Source: Malachius bipustulatus
Lineage: Eukaryota > Arthropoda > Insecta > Coleoptera > Melyridae
Length of the DNA: 64,000 nt
Assembly: GCA_910589415.1 (NCBI GenBank)
Contig: OU342631.1
Coordinates: 3,720,001-3,784,000 of the forward strand
Direction of reading: 5' to 3'
Every line of letters starts with the position of its first letter. Positions within the stretch are counted from its first letter, which is position 1. Both the position numbers and the translations under genes were made by a program. Positions 1 through 12,300 of the stretch are shown here, in pieces. The notes beneath the pieces were generated by a model. The model made no database searches. It had not been told where the DNA came from and was given only the letters and a program-made list of their open reading frames with translations.

Positions 1-2210
1 CGATGTCGCTCACGAAAACGTCGAATTATTCCTCTCTTTTTGGAAGATTTTATATTTGCCCAGTTACTTTTCTCAGAGTAAAAAAAGACAATATGCTGTG
101 CTGTACATCCTGTTAATAGACACAGACAGGAGTATGGAGAGTTTCATCATTTGTACAGACAGTTGCGAAAAAATCCTGAAAGGTTTTTCCATTACCTTTG
201 GATGTCTGTAAAAATGTGATGATGTAGAAATTATGTTTTTGAAATTTTTATTATTTTTGTCTTGCCATAGAACAGGCCTACGAACTTCTGATATCAAAAT
301 TTCTTTGAAACACGAAGCCATGCTGGCGTATTGATAACACGGCAGCTAAATACCTGAGCGACAACTAAATATCGCTCAGATATCAAACAACGTTGAATTC
401 AGAACGACACGCTCAGGCGCTAAACGATATGTCGCACATGTTTTGTATCAGTATGGCCGCCCTAATCTGTGCCCACGTGTTTGAATTTATTTTTTGTCGC
501 TCTGTCGTCCACGACTTTCCGCTCACGACAAATCGCTCGCCAGCCTGGCCGAACCCTAACACAGATATTTTTGAATTTAGAGGTAGTATACCATCATCAC
601 CATGCCGTCATATAGGGTACTTTCCCCTACTTAACGTACTATCGACCTAATATGTGGTTGGAAGTGATATAAAAACACCGTGCTTGTTACACTCTCTAAG
701 TCTGTACCATATTCGCGAATTATTATAGTTGGTATAACAATTCGGCTTGTCTTCCATGTTTGAGGAATTGGATGTCAAATGGAAGATGGAACGTGGGTTT
801 AGGGTTTACAGAGCCGAGAGCAAGATCAGCGAGAATATAGGGTACTCGGGTACTCTTGCTAGACGCTTGTAGATTTGCAGAAAAACGTCAGAAACTATTT
901 TAATTCAGATTTAAGCTAGTTTTATTAAAATTCATTACCATAAACTTTCCGTCGAACTATTCCAAGAGAAAGACAGGGCATTATAACAACAATAACAACA
1001 ATATTTATTTCTTCCATAAAACTTACAAAATAAGTATCGGAAACTGTCATAAAAATACTCACAATTTATACATAATAAATTAGAAAATCTAGTCACCTGA
1101 AGCATGCACGCTCATATCATTAGTGTTTCGAAGAGAAAAACTCCTAGAGGTTATAAAAACATTCGGAAACTAAGTTCGGAAACCTCCTGAGTTAGCAAAA
1201 ATCGCAAATTCTATCATCTACCCGAAGTCGTACGATCGAAATCTCGTAAAATTTTGGACTTTGCGTATCAACGGTTCTTAAAATTGACAGAATGTGTCAT
1301 CGCAGTATAGGTCGCAATGGTTGTGCTCAACACAAAATGCCCGCTTTCTACTCCTAGTAACATATACCTACCTACTTACTAATGTTTGAAGTAAAAGCAT
1401 ATCGAATTATATTTTTCATTTTCATTATTTTCAATAATTTTTGAAGGAAACGACAAAAACTTAATTTTGGTCAAGCAAATCACAACAAAATCATCACATA
1501 AGGTTAGTAAAATAGGCTACAATCGAAAAAAAGTAAATAAAAAAAACTGGAAAACAAAAAATGAAGAAATAAACGCAAATTACCAGTTGACCCTAACTTT
1601 ATGCTCGGCATCAGTGTAGTTGAAAATAGGTAGGCTTATTTGAATTTTCCTTGAAAAATTCAAATGATTTGAAAGTTATCAATAATGACAAAGATAACGC
1701 CGTGTTAAATGTAACTCATTTTGTCCCAATTTTAAATTGCTCATTTAAAAACACAGTTGAAAACGATAGAAAAGTTTTCAAGCCAGGCATCAGAGTTAAC
1801 TTTTGCAATTTTTTCTCCTTCCTATTTAGACACCATCCAATTACCTACAAGGTTCGCTTGAATATGTTTTATAATTATTTAATTTTTTATGCTACTTATT
1901 AAAACAGCACTTCTAACTATGACTAGTAGCTTGAAAAATAAGAAAATCATTGGACATACTGTGAAAAGCAATTAACAAAAGAAGAAAACCAAGAGAAAAA
2001 GACCGTAACTAAACTTTTACTTGAGATGTAAACATGTAAAATAATAAACGAAAAATTTCGAGTCAGAGCGAATCACATCAGGAGAAGTCCAAGAAATTAT
2101 TTCTTTTATCGATTTAATAGTAGCTATACCTAAGCCGCCATTTCGGGGAAATAAGTACTCATTTATTTCCCTGCTAATTCATTTATTTCCCCGATAAGAT
2201 GCAGCTCATA
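1..2210. other. AT-rich non-coding stretch upstream of gene A exon 2
   Basis: No supportable gene. A minus-strand stretch at about 321-230 (ILISEVRRPVLWQDKNNKNF) resembles the start of a MADF-like DNA-binding domain but soon loses similarity; it may be a transposon remnant. The rest is A+T-rich with no clear exon, including no recognisable 77-nt ABCC first exon. Confidence 0.35.
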
Positions 2211-2282
2211 TAATGAGGCATTTTTCTACCTGTCAACGGGGAAAAAAGGTCAACATTTTAGCCCGTCGCAGAAAAAATAACT

Positions 2283-3180
2283 ATTTTTCCGAAAATTTAA
2301 CCGAGATACTTAGTTTAAGTGTCGATTTACAAATTTGGTTTTTATTTTGTATCTTTTTACAGAGTGGACTAATAATTCTGAATTTTTGTATACCGGTTTT
2401 CTATTTAATAATCCGTATTTGAAAAAATTCTGGGAATAACCGAAGCACCCAGTGGCTTGGAATCCGGGGTATCAAGACACCTTTTTTCTCGTAAAAAATG
2501 TTGAGCTGGTTTTTTAATTTTTTTATTATTTTTTCGAAATGCCAGACTATAAATTTCGATAGGACACACCGTTTTCGATCAAAATTCCAATGTATTGTTT
2601 TTAACATTTTATTTTATTTTATTATTTTTATTCAATAGTCTCAGATAAGTACTATAATTTAAAGGGCTTGTAGATAAAGCTAAAATATGACGAAAGTCCA
2701 AAGAAATTGTTTTTCGAAAATGTTTTTTTACCGAGATACAGGATGTTAAAATGTCCTTTACAAACAGATTACTCAACACTCTTTGTATCTCGGCTTAAAA
2801 ACATTTCCGAAAAATATTTATGCAATCTTTCTTCTTTTTTAGCTTTATCTACAAAGCCTTCAATTTCAGATTCAATAGATTATTGAATAAAGATAATAAA
2901 AAAAGTTAAAAAAGCTACATTTGAATTTTTATCGAAAACGGTTAAAAAGTCCCATCGAAATTTTTAAAGTATGTCTTTTTTATAGCAATTAAGTCTGGCA
3001 ATCCGAAAAGACGATAAAAAATTTAAAAAGCACTTCAAAAAAATTTTACGAGAAAAAACTGTCCTGTGACCCCGTATTTTACGCCACTCTGTAGAAAGAT
3101 GCAATAAAAACCAGTTTTGTAAATCGACACTGAAACACCCTGTACCTATCTCGTTTAAAAACCATTTTCGGGAAAAAAAT
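2283..3180. repeat. Long fold-back (inverted repeat) element
   Basis: About 0.9 kb whose two halves are diverged inverted copies around a centre near 2750. The left half has 'gtcgatttacaaatttggt' and 'tttacagagtgg'; the right half has the reverse complements near 3088-3135 and 'ccgaaaat' at both outer ends. The segment just outside (2110-2280, with 'tttccctgctaattcattta') recurs at about 39700-39840. Confidence 0.65.
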
Positions 3181-3189
3181 GTATTTACA

Positions 3190-3780
3190 TTTTCTTAATA
3201 TTTAATTTAGATTCATCTACACGTCCTTAAAGTTTGGCCAGCTATTTTAGGAACACTTGTGTAGGACCACTCAAAGTCCATGGTTTATGCTACATCACCC
3301 GAAAATAATACTCTTCTAGTGCTTCAAAAAAGAATCGTCACAGTGCCGTTTAATCACACCGGGAATGTTTTGGGGCGGGCATTTTCAGCCGTATATTCGT
3401 TAAATTGAATTGTTTTTCGTAACCCTTTTTGTTTCCTCTCACACAATAATCTAGACAATGTTCTAAAAAAAAAATCGTTCAGAATTGAAAAAAACCTTCT
3501 TGCGCATCAATCGCAGAAACAGTGTATTTTTATGCGATTCAACTATGAAAATTTTTGCCGCCTTTTAAATTGGCTTTCTGAATTTTTCAATAGTCAGGTC
3601 GAATTTGCGTAGTGGTTTACTGTGAAAATTTCATTTCATTTCGTTTGAAAGCGTGCCATAAAATAGATTTTTACATAATAAACCAAAAAAAAAATTGTCA
3701 AAATTTAACAATTTCGTCTCTTGTCCTATATACCCGCCACTGACTAACTTTAAAAAGTTACAGGCGAGTTCTGAAAACCG
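3190..3780. other. Non-coding, one dispersed repeat
   Basis: No gene seen. About 3495-3560 ('cttgcgcatcaatcgca' then 'ttttatgcgattcaa') recurs at about 49687-49745, marking an interspersed repeat. Confidence 0.5.
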
Positions 3781-3787
3781 AACATTT

Positions 3788-5303
3788 GAAATTTTAGAGA
3801 AATAAACATCATGTAAAAAAATTCGAATAACTCCGCCATTTATCTTATTTGCTTCTTTAAATTTTGGAGAGTTACAAGCTATTAGTGTAGTTGTCTACTC
3901 CGAAAATTTCAGGTAAATTCCCTCAAAAATGTGCTCATAATCAATTAAAGAAATTTAGCCATTTTTACCATTTTCTTACCCACGCCACTAGCTTACTAAT
4001 GAAAATAATAAAAATTTAATTGCATTAATTCAAATTTCAAATCATTTTAGTCCAATCTTGTTAATACAGCTTTGTGGGAGTTTTTATTTTCTGCAATTGG
4101 GGTTGGCAGGAGCAGTCATATCTGCATGGGTGGTCCCGCCCGAGCCGAGCGCGATGAAAACGGTGCGCTGGTCTGGTGCTGGTGCTGGTTTTAAATCAAG
4201 CAGTCCCGGGTCTGAATATTACATTCAATCGTTAAGTTATTAAACAAGCCTTATTGTCATCCTCATTATTTTGTTGTGAAAAGTTTTCTTTCTATATTGC
4301 TTATACAGGGACTAAAAAATAGCCCTTTTCCCTAAAATTCAAAAAGCCGCCATTTTGAAACGGCTCGATCGATTTTGCTCAAAAAATGCAATACTAGACC
4401 ACTACTTGTGGATAATATCTTCCTCCCATAAAAATTTCAGCCTCCTAGATTGAAAACTGCTACCAGAAAACCGTGCCACAGGACCGGATGTTTCGAAATT
4501 TTAAAGGACACCCTGTAGAAGTAACGCGACTTTTGAAAAAATTTTCAACGAAAATTTAACGTCATCCCGAAGTTTCACAAGAGTAAAAAATTTCTTCCAC
4601 TAATCTTGAAAGATGAAGCTACTAGAGCGTTTTTAAAATTTTAGAGAAATTTGCATCATGTAAAATAAATTTGAATAATTCCGCCATTTTTTTTATTTGA
4701 TCCTTGAAATTTTTGAAGATTAAAGACTATTAGTATAGTTGTCTACTGTAAAAATTTTAGTTCAATTCCTTCAAAAATGTGCTCAAAAACTGTTATAGAA
4801 ATTAAGCCATTTTCATTCTTTTCCTACCCACGCCACTGACTTATTAATGGAAAAAATTCAAATTTTTTTGCATTAACTCAAATTTCAATTAATTTTCTTT
4901 CAATCCTGTTAACTTGATGTGAAAGTTTTTTTGCCATCTTGCTCATACAGGGATTCAAAAAATAGTAAATTTTCCGAAAATTCAAATGGTCGCCATTTTG
5001 AAACGGCTCTGCCGATTTTGCTCAAGTGCAATACCAGACCACTCCTTGTGGACATCTTACTCTCACAAAAATTTCAGCCCCCTAGATTGAAAACTGCGGC
5101 CAGAAACCGTGCCTCAAAGTCCGGATTTGGGGAACTTTGAAAGGACACCCTGTAGAAGTAACGTGACTTTTGGAATTTTTTTCAACGAAAATCTAAATTC
5201 ATTCCCAAGCTTTACAAGAATCCAAAATTTCGTTCACTAATCTTGAAAGATAAAGCTATAGGAGCGTTTTTAAAATCGAAAAATCGTGATTTTGGAGAAA
5301 TAA

Positions 5304-5340
<37 letters not shown>
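3788..5340. repeat. Tandem copies of a long dispersed repeat
   Basis: Two adjacent copies of a unit of several hundred bases. Blocks recur at 3788-3912 and 4640-4760 ('gaataa.tccgccatt', 'attagtatagttgtctact') and at 4270-4640 and 4910-5280 ('gccattttgaaacggctc', 'ggacaccctgtagaagtaac'). A third copy is at 51160-51830. Copies start and end near 'acaggg' / 'ccctgt' words. Confidence 0.75.

Positions 5341-5341
<1 letters not shown>
5283..5341. repeat. TA-rich microsatellite
   Basis: Alternating ta/tata tract inside the end of the second long repeat copy. Confidence 0.85.
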
Positions 5342-5447
5342 CGTGGGCAGGTGAATTTTGGAAAACCACTTTTTCGTGATCTGGGGGTCATGATCGGTGG
5401 ACATTTGATGAGTTTGGGTGATTTTCGAAAAGTGATGTCGTCCTCAA

Positions 5448-5480
5448 TAGTGTATTTTTTTGTTAAAAAATACACTAAAA
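5448..5480. repeat. Perfect short hairpin, present twice in the window
   Basis: 'tagtgtattttttt' and its reverse complement with a minimal loop. The same hairpin occurs at about 49822-49853, so it belongs to a dispersed repeat. Confidence 0.7.
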
Positions 5481-5745
5481 AATTGGTTGCATAATTTACA
5501 ATGAAAGCAGCTTCACAATGGGGTGTTGTACGAATCACACGATCCCTCTCGCCGTTAAATTTTTTTGAAGGAAAGAAAAATAACTTTTAAATCAAGATAA
5601 AATTTGGTCCCCCTTAAGTTGAAGCTGTCAAACTTGGACGAAATCGCTGATTTTAGGAGGTGTACCTACATTTTAGTTGAGAAACCTGTATAGATCAGTA
5701 TTGCTGTGTTGTAGCAACACACCAAAAATAGGTAGCATATCAAAG

Positions 5746-5749
<4 letters not shown>

Positions 5750-5781
<32 letters not shown>
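5750..5781. repeat. (CT)n microsatellite
   Basis: About fifteen consecutive ct dinucleotides in the stretch before gene A exon 2. On the transcript this is a long pyrimidine tract, but it is about 290 nt from the acceptor. Confidence 0.9.
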
Positions 5782-6073
5782 ATTTCGTTCTGAAATATTC
5801 ATGTTTATTGATTGAATGTTTTAAGCAAACTAATAATATGAAAAAGATAATAATAGAATATTGTTTGAATTATTGCTTGCATTTTGCATATTGTCTGATG
5901 AATGCATTAAATTGTTATTACTTAGCAGCTTCATAGCACTCAGGGCAATAAAACCTAATTTAAGTCCGCGATTTTATTGACAGTAAACTAGATTATATGG
6001 TTCCAAAATAAAACGAAAATATTTATCATATTATTAATTATTATTATACTTAGAAATAAACGTCTTGTTTCAG

Positions 6074-6316
6074 GTACACCATTCCAACATTCATTCAGGG
6101 TTTCAAGTGTGACTTAGAAGAGTCCGATTTAACGGAAACTCTAACAGAACACAAATCTGCTAAATTAGGAAATCGCATGGCCAAAGCATGGAAAGCAGAA
6201 GAAGAGAAAGCTTTGAAGAAAAATCGAAAGCCGTCCTTGAGGAGGGTGATATTTAAAGTATTCGGCTGGGAGTTCCTATTTTATGGTTTAGTGTTAGCTT
6301 TTAGTGAAGCTATAAG
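6074..6316 (+). CDS. Gene A coding exon 2
   Basis: 243 nt, phase 2 at both ends. Acceptor tttcag, donor gtaaga. It encodes the cytoplasmic N-terminal region starting YTIPTFIKGFK, with the family motif [15 protein letters not shown], and ends in the first membrane helix ([19 protein letters not shown]). The length equals exon 2 of genes B and C. Confidence 0.93.
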
Positions 6317-9300
6317 GTAAGATTTTTTTATTCCAATTCTTTTAGAAGATACTTAATTTTTATTGTTTTTTGGCTGTAGATTGAACCAGCCATTATGTTT
6401 AGGAAAATTAGTAAGTTATTATGCCACTAGCAATGGAAAAATAGGTAATTCTGGTTTAATAGTAAACGGTGAAAGTCCAAAGACATCGAATGACAGTGAT
6501 ATACATACCAAAGAGTATGTTTCTCCCTATAATGTTGTAATTATTATGTTGACTTTTTTGCATTTGCTTGTTAGTGTATAAATAATTTAGAATGCACTGT
6601 AGATTTTTAGTTTTGATATTGCTAGTGTTATTATTCAGCAACGGCTTGATACGAAGCACAGTAATATTCATTGCACCTACATACCCCTACTTGAAAATTG
6701 TATATTATTCACTATACTTACAGGGTATCCTTTTTTCGACCTAAGCATGCGGATCTCGATTATCTTAAAAGATACGAAGTTGGTTAAATTGAGGCAAAGC
6801 TGCGAATTTTCTTGTTAATTTGTAATCTGAAAAAAAGCATAGGATAATATCAATCGTTGCTGAAATATGCTGAAAAAACTTGAAAAAGCTGAAAATTTAT
6901 TTCACTCATATTTAGTGAAAATAAATCAATTATTTTTGTAGGTTTACATAAGTTGTCATGATGAACTACCCATCTGACATTTCAAGAACTTCCAAAGCCG
7001 ACTAGATCCATAATAGTTTTCACAGTCTTTTGTCTTTCCTAGGTCCGCCATATTGTTTTTTCATGTCATTCAGTATTAAAAAATCTATTTAACCAAAAAT
7101 CTATACAGGGTGGTCCCGAAATGGCGGACACGGAATACAGGGTGTTGCAGAGGATGTTCAGAAAGACTGTAAATTTAAAACAAAAATGGTTTCCTCGGCT
7201 TCGTTACCGAGATATAGGGTGTCCTTTTTCTAAAATTTCAATCAAAATGGCGGTCAAATTTAAAGAACCTCCACTGGCAAAGCACGTGATTTCACATAAC
7301 TATAACGATAGTGTTTGCATTTTATTATTTTTATTATCGGGAACGGAATTACAGGCATTCAAATTTTACCTATTCCCTGCGTTCAACAAAATTTTTCAAT
7401 GTGGCATCGTTGTTCGAATTCGAGATTTTGAATAATATTATCGAATTTGTATCCGCGCAACGATTATTGTTTTAAGCTTTGTTGTGTTTCCATTTCATAT
7501 GTTTCCATGGTAACATCTATCTGGGTATTGTAGACCTACACATTATTTTTCTGCCTGAAGAAGGGTATCCAGTAAAGTGTTGTGACTTTATTTTCTACAA
7601 AAGTGAAACAAATCTATCTCCTTAAGGGAGCCATACTGGAGAAAACAGTAAATAAAACTTAGAATCTTTAATCTACAACAGATGATGTAGTGCTGTCCGT
7701 GTCCGTCATTTCGGGGTCACCCTGTATAATCAAAAAAATCAAAATGTTACTTCGAAAAAAAATATTAATACATTTTAATTTTCATATCAATATATCAACG
7801 TACAGATTCTCCATCCTCTCATGCACATAAACCCAAAAATAGCTATTTTATCCTGTGTATTTTTCGACTTACTTAGTATCATTCAGCCAACACGGTACAG
7901 TCAACTTCGAAAATTTTTGAAATGTTAGATGGATAGCTGTTGACGACTTCTGTTATATTATTATTATTATTATTATTATTACTTCTAGGGTAGGTTCAAA
8001 GCCCTTGTACTGAAGCTTGCGCTTATTATTTGGATAATTATCTCATGGGTCCCATCTCCTGAAAGTATTTCAGTATGAGTCCAATGGGTTGTAACGTTTA
8101 TACGTCACTTTCTTTCTCCTTTAGACGATTCCTTTTGTTTTTATGAGAACTGTAAAATTACAGTTCCCCACAATTTCCTATAATATAGACCGCAACATCG
8201 AACTGGCTATCCACACTATGTCTCGGCTCGTAAGGGTTGGTGCTGTCTGGATAATTCACTACTAGATGGCGTTTCGTGTCTCTTTTCTCGTTTGATTTCT
8301 TTTCAGTTTGTTTCTAAAGAAACCAAAAAGTATTTATAAAGTTGTCAACTGTCAATCAGATTTCAGTATCTGATAGTGACATTTCTTCTTTCACAAACCG
8401 GAGGCAGACATCCTCCCAGGTTTACGGAACTGAATGACTTCCTCTTTATCTGTCGACCAAGAAAGTTCATTTCTTGACCGTTCCCGTCGAAGCCTGTTAT
8501 ACAGGCTTCGGGAATACTTTGGGGATATTATCTGAACTTTACCTTATACCTTTATCGTTACCTTTATCTTTGGTAAATACCTTATCTTCATCTGTATCTA
8601 CGAATATCTGAGTCAATCGTCTATTGTAACGAGGCAGCCATTTTGAACTTCGAGAGAACAAAAGAGAAAGCGTGTTTTTCTGTTCCACAACTATCTAATT
8701 CATCCTTCCATCGTTTTCATTTATCCATGGTGAAATAAATCAACGTTTCGAAGATCTTCAATAGCAACAGAACATTTTCCCGGTGCTAGTGCTTTTTAGG
8801 ACTTTTCAACCCCAGGAGTCGCGTCAGGGCGCGGTCCCTACACCTGCTGGTTTTCTTCTGGAGATTTCAATGCTCGATTAGACATCACCCGCATCAAAGC
8901 AAGCAGCCCAAGTTAGAAAGTCTAGGAGCTGTTATATCCTTTTACTGTCAAAATAAAGACAGTTTTACCTCGATCAACTTCATCCCGGAAACTGTAAGTT
9001 GCCTTTATTTTATATCACCGAACGTGATGAGGAACGACTAGAAGATCAGTGCTATTTAGTGAATTAATTAATTACCACTCATGAACTTTATCTTTCCCGA
9101 TATAAATAATATCGGAAGTATTTTATTATTGTACCCGGCTGTACAAAGTAAAGGATCCTTTATTTTAAACAAACTAATTGTTTAAACATACATATATCAA
9201 ATTTAAAGCTTTTAAAGTAAGACAGGATAATTATTGATTTAATTAAACAGGAAATGTAAAGATAATTTGATCATTAAAAATCTGTACATTATAACTTATT

Positions 9301-12300
9301 CTTTGGAAAACATAGTAACATCTCTATCACCCTAAATCTATTTTTTATTAGTTCTTCATAGAGTTTAGGTAGCCCAATATAAATGAGAACTCAAGTAAAA
9401 TGAGTTAATAAGTACTGAGGAACTAATTGGCATCCCTAACCTACCTTAGATACCTATATAAAGGGTGTAACTCTTTAAGAATTAAAGCAGCGGAATAACT
9501 AGCACTCCGATAGTATTTGATTCGGCTTTCCAGTTATTCAACATCATTATCTCTAGAGAAATTTGTCATAAAATATTCTCTTGCAGCCTTACCGTTTTGC
9601 CGAAACAACATTTTGTCTTTCGCTTGCACTGCAAGCTCTCGCTACTGTTGCATTCGACATTCCCTGATTTTATAATCTTACGCAGAGGCTGCAATTGGCA
9701 TTCATGAAAAATAATTCCATTTTGCTGACGCTGCAGGGTGCTTGTTCTATTTCTTTTGGTTCTGCCATTTCGGTCCCAAATACTAGAAGTCTAATTCCCT
9801 CTAGTGCTGGGCATTCACACATTAGGTGGTATGGGGTTTCCTCCCCCTCCCCGCATCTCCTGCAATCTGGGATATTTTTCACTCCTATTATTGAGAGGTG
9901 TTTCATTAGTGGGCAGTGTCCCTTTACCCACCTAGTCGCTTGAACAGCACCCCATTTAGGCTTAGGTAAGGTCTGCATTGAAGCTGCTCTATTCTCTCCC
10001 ATAGGTTTTCTCCTATGAGGAAAATTAGTTGTTGGCGTTTTGTGTCAGGTTTTCTGTCCACAAGGATCCACGTTTCATTAGTGGGCAGTGTCCTGTTAGA
10101 AGTCCAATTGCCCATCTCAGCTGGTGTTTACTCAGCTTTTTCAGTTACATCTTCTCTGCTCCCTCTTCCCTTTACCCACCTAGTCGCTTGAACACCACCC
10201 CAGTTAGGTTTAGGTAAGGTCTGCATTGAAGTTACTCTATTTTCTCCCTTGAGAAAAAAATTAGTTGTTGGCCTTTTGTGTCAGGTTTTCTGGGCACTAG
10301 GATCCACGTTTCTGGTTTTTAGTCCCTGGTTTTGAATCCCAGTCTTTTTTGGATTTTTTTCTGGTTCCTCTTGGGTCCCTGGTATCCACACTAGTGCTCT
10401 TATAGGTTTCGGAACGTCTTTGGTGCCGAGTTTCGCTCCTGACCACCCGCACTAGTCAGTCATCTGTGGCCTGGTCAGCGCAGGAAGTCATTAGAAAGTC
10501 CCCTCTAAGCTGCACTCCTGATGAGAACCTAGGTGCATGTTCTCCTTTTACATTGTTCCGGTTCCTTGCTGGTCCCGGGTTTTGTTACACTGGGGTTCAC
10601 CTTCAACCCTATCTTTCTAGGTTCTGCAGTTTTCCCTTGCAAAAATTACAAAACGATGGTTTTGTAGTTTCTACTCTTTTCTCAGTTTCCTGCGAGCGGC
10701 TCCTGAGAGTTTTTTTGGGTGGGTCTTTCTTTTCAGAATCCCCTTCCCTTTTTGAATTAGTTGTGTCTTGGTCCATATGGCCCACGAGTAATGGAGCTAT
10801 TAAATAAATACCATACGCAGAGCTCCATACGTATGGTAGGCATTCATTTTCGAAGGTGCGTCACTTCTTCGAGGTTGAATCCAGAAGGGACTGATGTACT
10901 ATTCAGCCACGCATCCTTTTAGCCTGGGTTCCCGCCGTAGGATTTAGGATTTTAAAGGTTTTCTCCTTTTCGTCCAGGCGGTAAAGCCTAGACCCCCGTA
11001 TTACTCTGTTCGCGAGATGTGACCTCGACAACAGAGTTTTACGGTCTTTCGGAGAGTCCACTTTCGGACGCGTTCTCCGGCATCGTTGTTAACCTACAAA
11101 AATAATGTAATCATTTTCAATAATAAAAAAGATATGGCAAAAATAAGAAATCTCGTTTTTTCATTTTTTTCAGCGTATTCAAGCAACGACAAAAGCTATC
11201 CCCAATTTCTTTTTAGATTGCAAATTGTACAAAAATACACAAGCTTGCCCCAAGCAACCAATTTCGTATTTCCTAAGATAACCGAGGTCCTCATGCTGAA
11301 GCTCGACAAATGGACAGCCTGTTTACTTATCCAGGTGAAACGTGTCTAATTTTTGCCAAGAAATTAGGAAGTTAATAATCGAGACGCGTAGCGTCGAGGT
11401 CGACTTATTCTCGAAACTAGTTGCTTTTCATCTGGATTTGTTTTATTTTATTTTCAACCATATAATATGAAGTTGCTGCTTTGAAGTTGGAAAATTGCAC
11501 TTTTCACTTGTTTATGAGTGTAACTCATAAACTACTCATTTTAAATTCAAACTGTAAAAGCCAGTGTAATTGAATTTTTTAGACACTTAATAAATAGGGT
11601 GTCTTATTGAAAAAAACAAGATACTACCCATTTCCGTTATAACCGGAAGTGCTTAAGGTATCAACACTGTGAGTCACCCTATATAACTAAGGACGGTAAT
11701 CAAGGACACCAGCTACCGTAAATAAATAATTGTTTATTAATAAATTGACTTTAGGTCATCTGGTTTTTCAATCAGGTACCAAAAACGACGTTTCGAAATT
11801 TTATAATGCAACATTTCTAAGGTTCAGAAAAAATGATACTATAGAGTTTCAATTATTGCACTTATAGTCCCAGATCAGAATTGTTGGCAGTCAGAAACTT
11901 ATTTTTTCGAGAAAAATGTTCTGCTGCCGCTTCTTCGAAATAGCTGCCAGCAATAATTTTAATCCGCGAATATAGTAGGTATAGTTTAATAGAGTTACAA
12001 AGTTGGTTATTTTCAATAATTGAATTATACTTGTATGTACCTACCTACTGAAATCCTATAGTTCCATTTCTTTCCTACCAGGCGAAAAGTAAGATGGATC
12101 ATCTCTTGTTTTTCTTTCCGTCTGGTTGGGAAAAGCCAGTGGGAAAAGTTAATTTCCCAACTTTTACAAAGGCAGAAATAACGACATTACAATATTATGG
12201 TTGAAAATAAAATTAATTGATCTACCGGATACTTATTGATACATTTAGGCAAATTTTTGCTGCTCTGTTTTGGACAAAAATGAGGAAAGTTATGCAGAAT

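Noticed and set aside
4058..4243. Frame with a hydrophobic start resembling a signal peptide
   Set aside because: A small GC-rich patch in repeat sequence, with no splice sites or homology suggesting a secreted peptide.
9695..9943. Plus-strand frames over 9695-10217 and 10466-10807
   Set aside because: They are antisense shadows of the minus-strand LINE ORFs.
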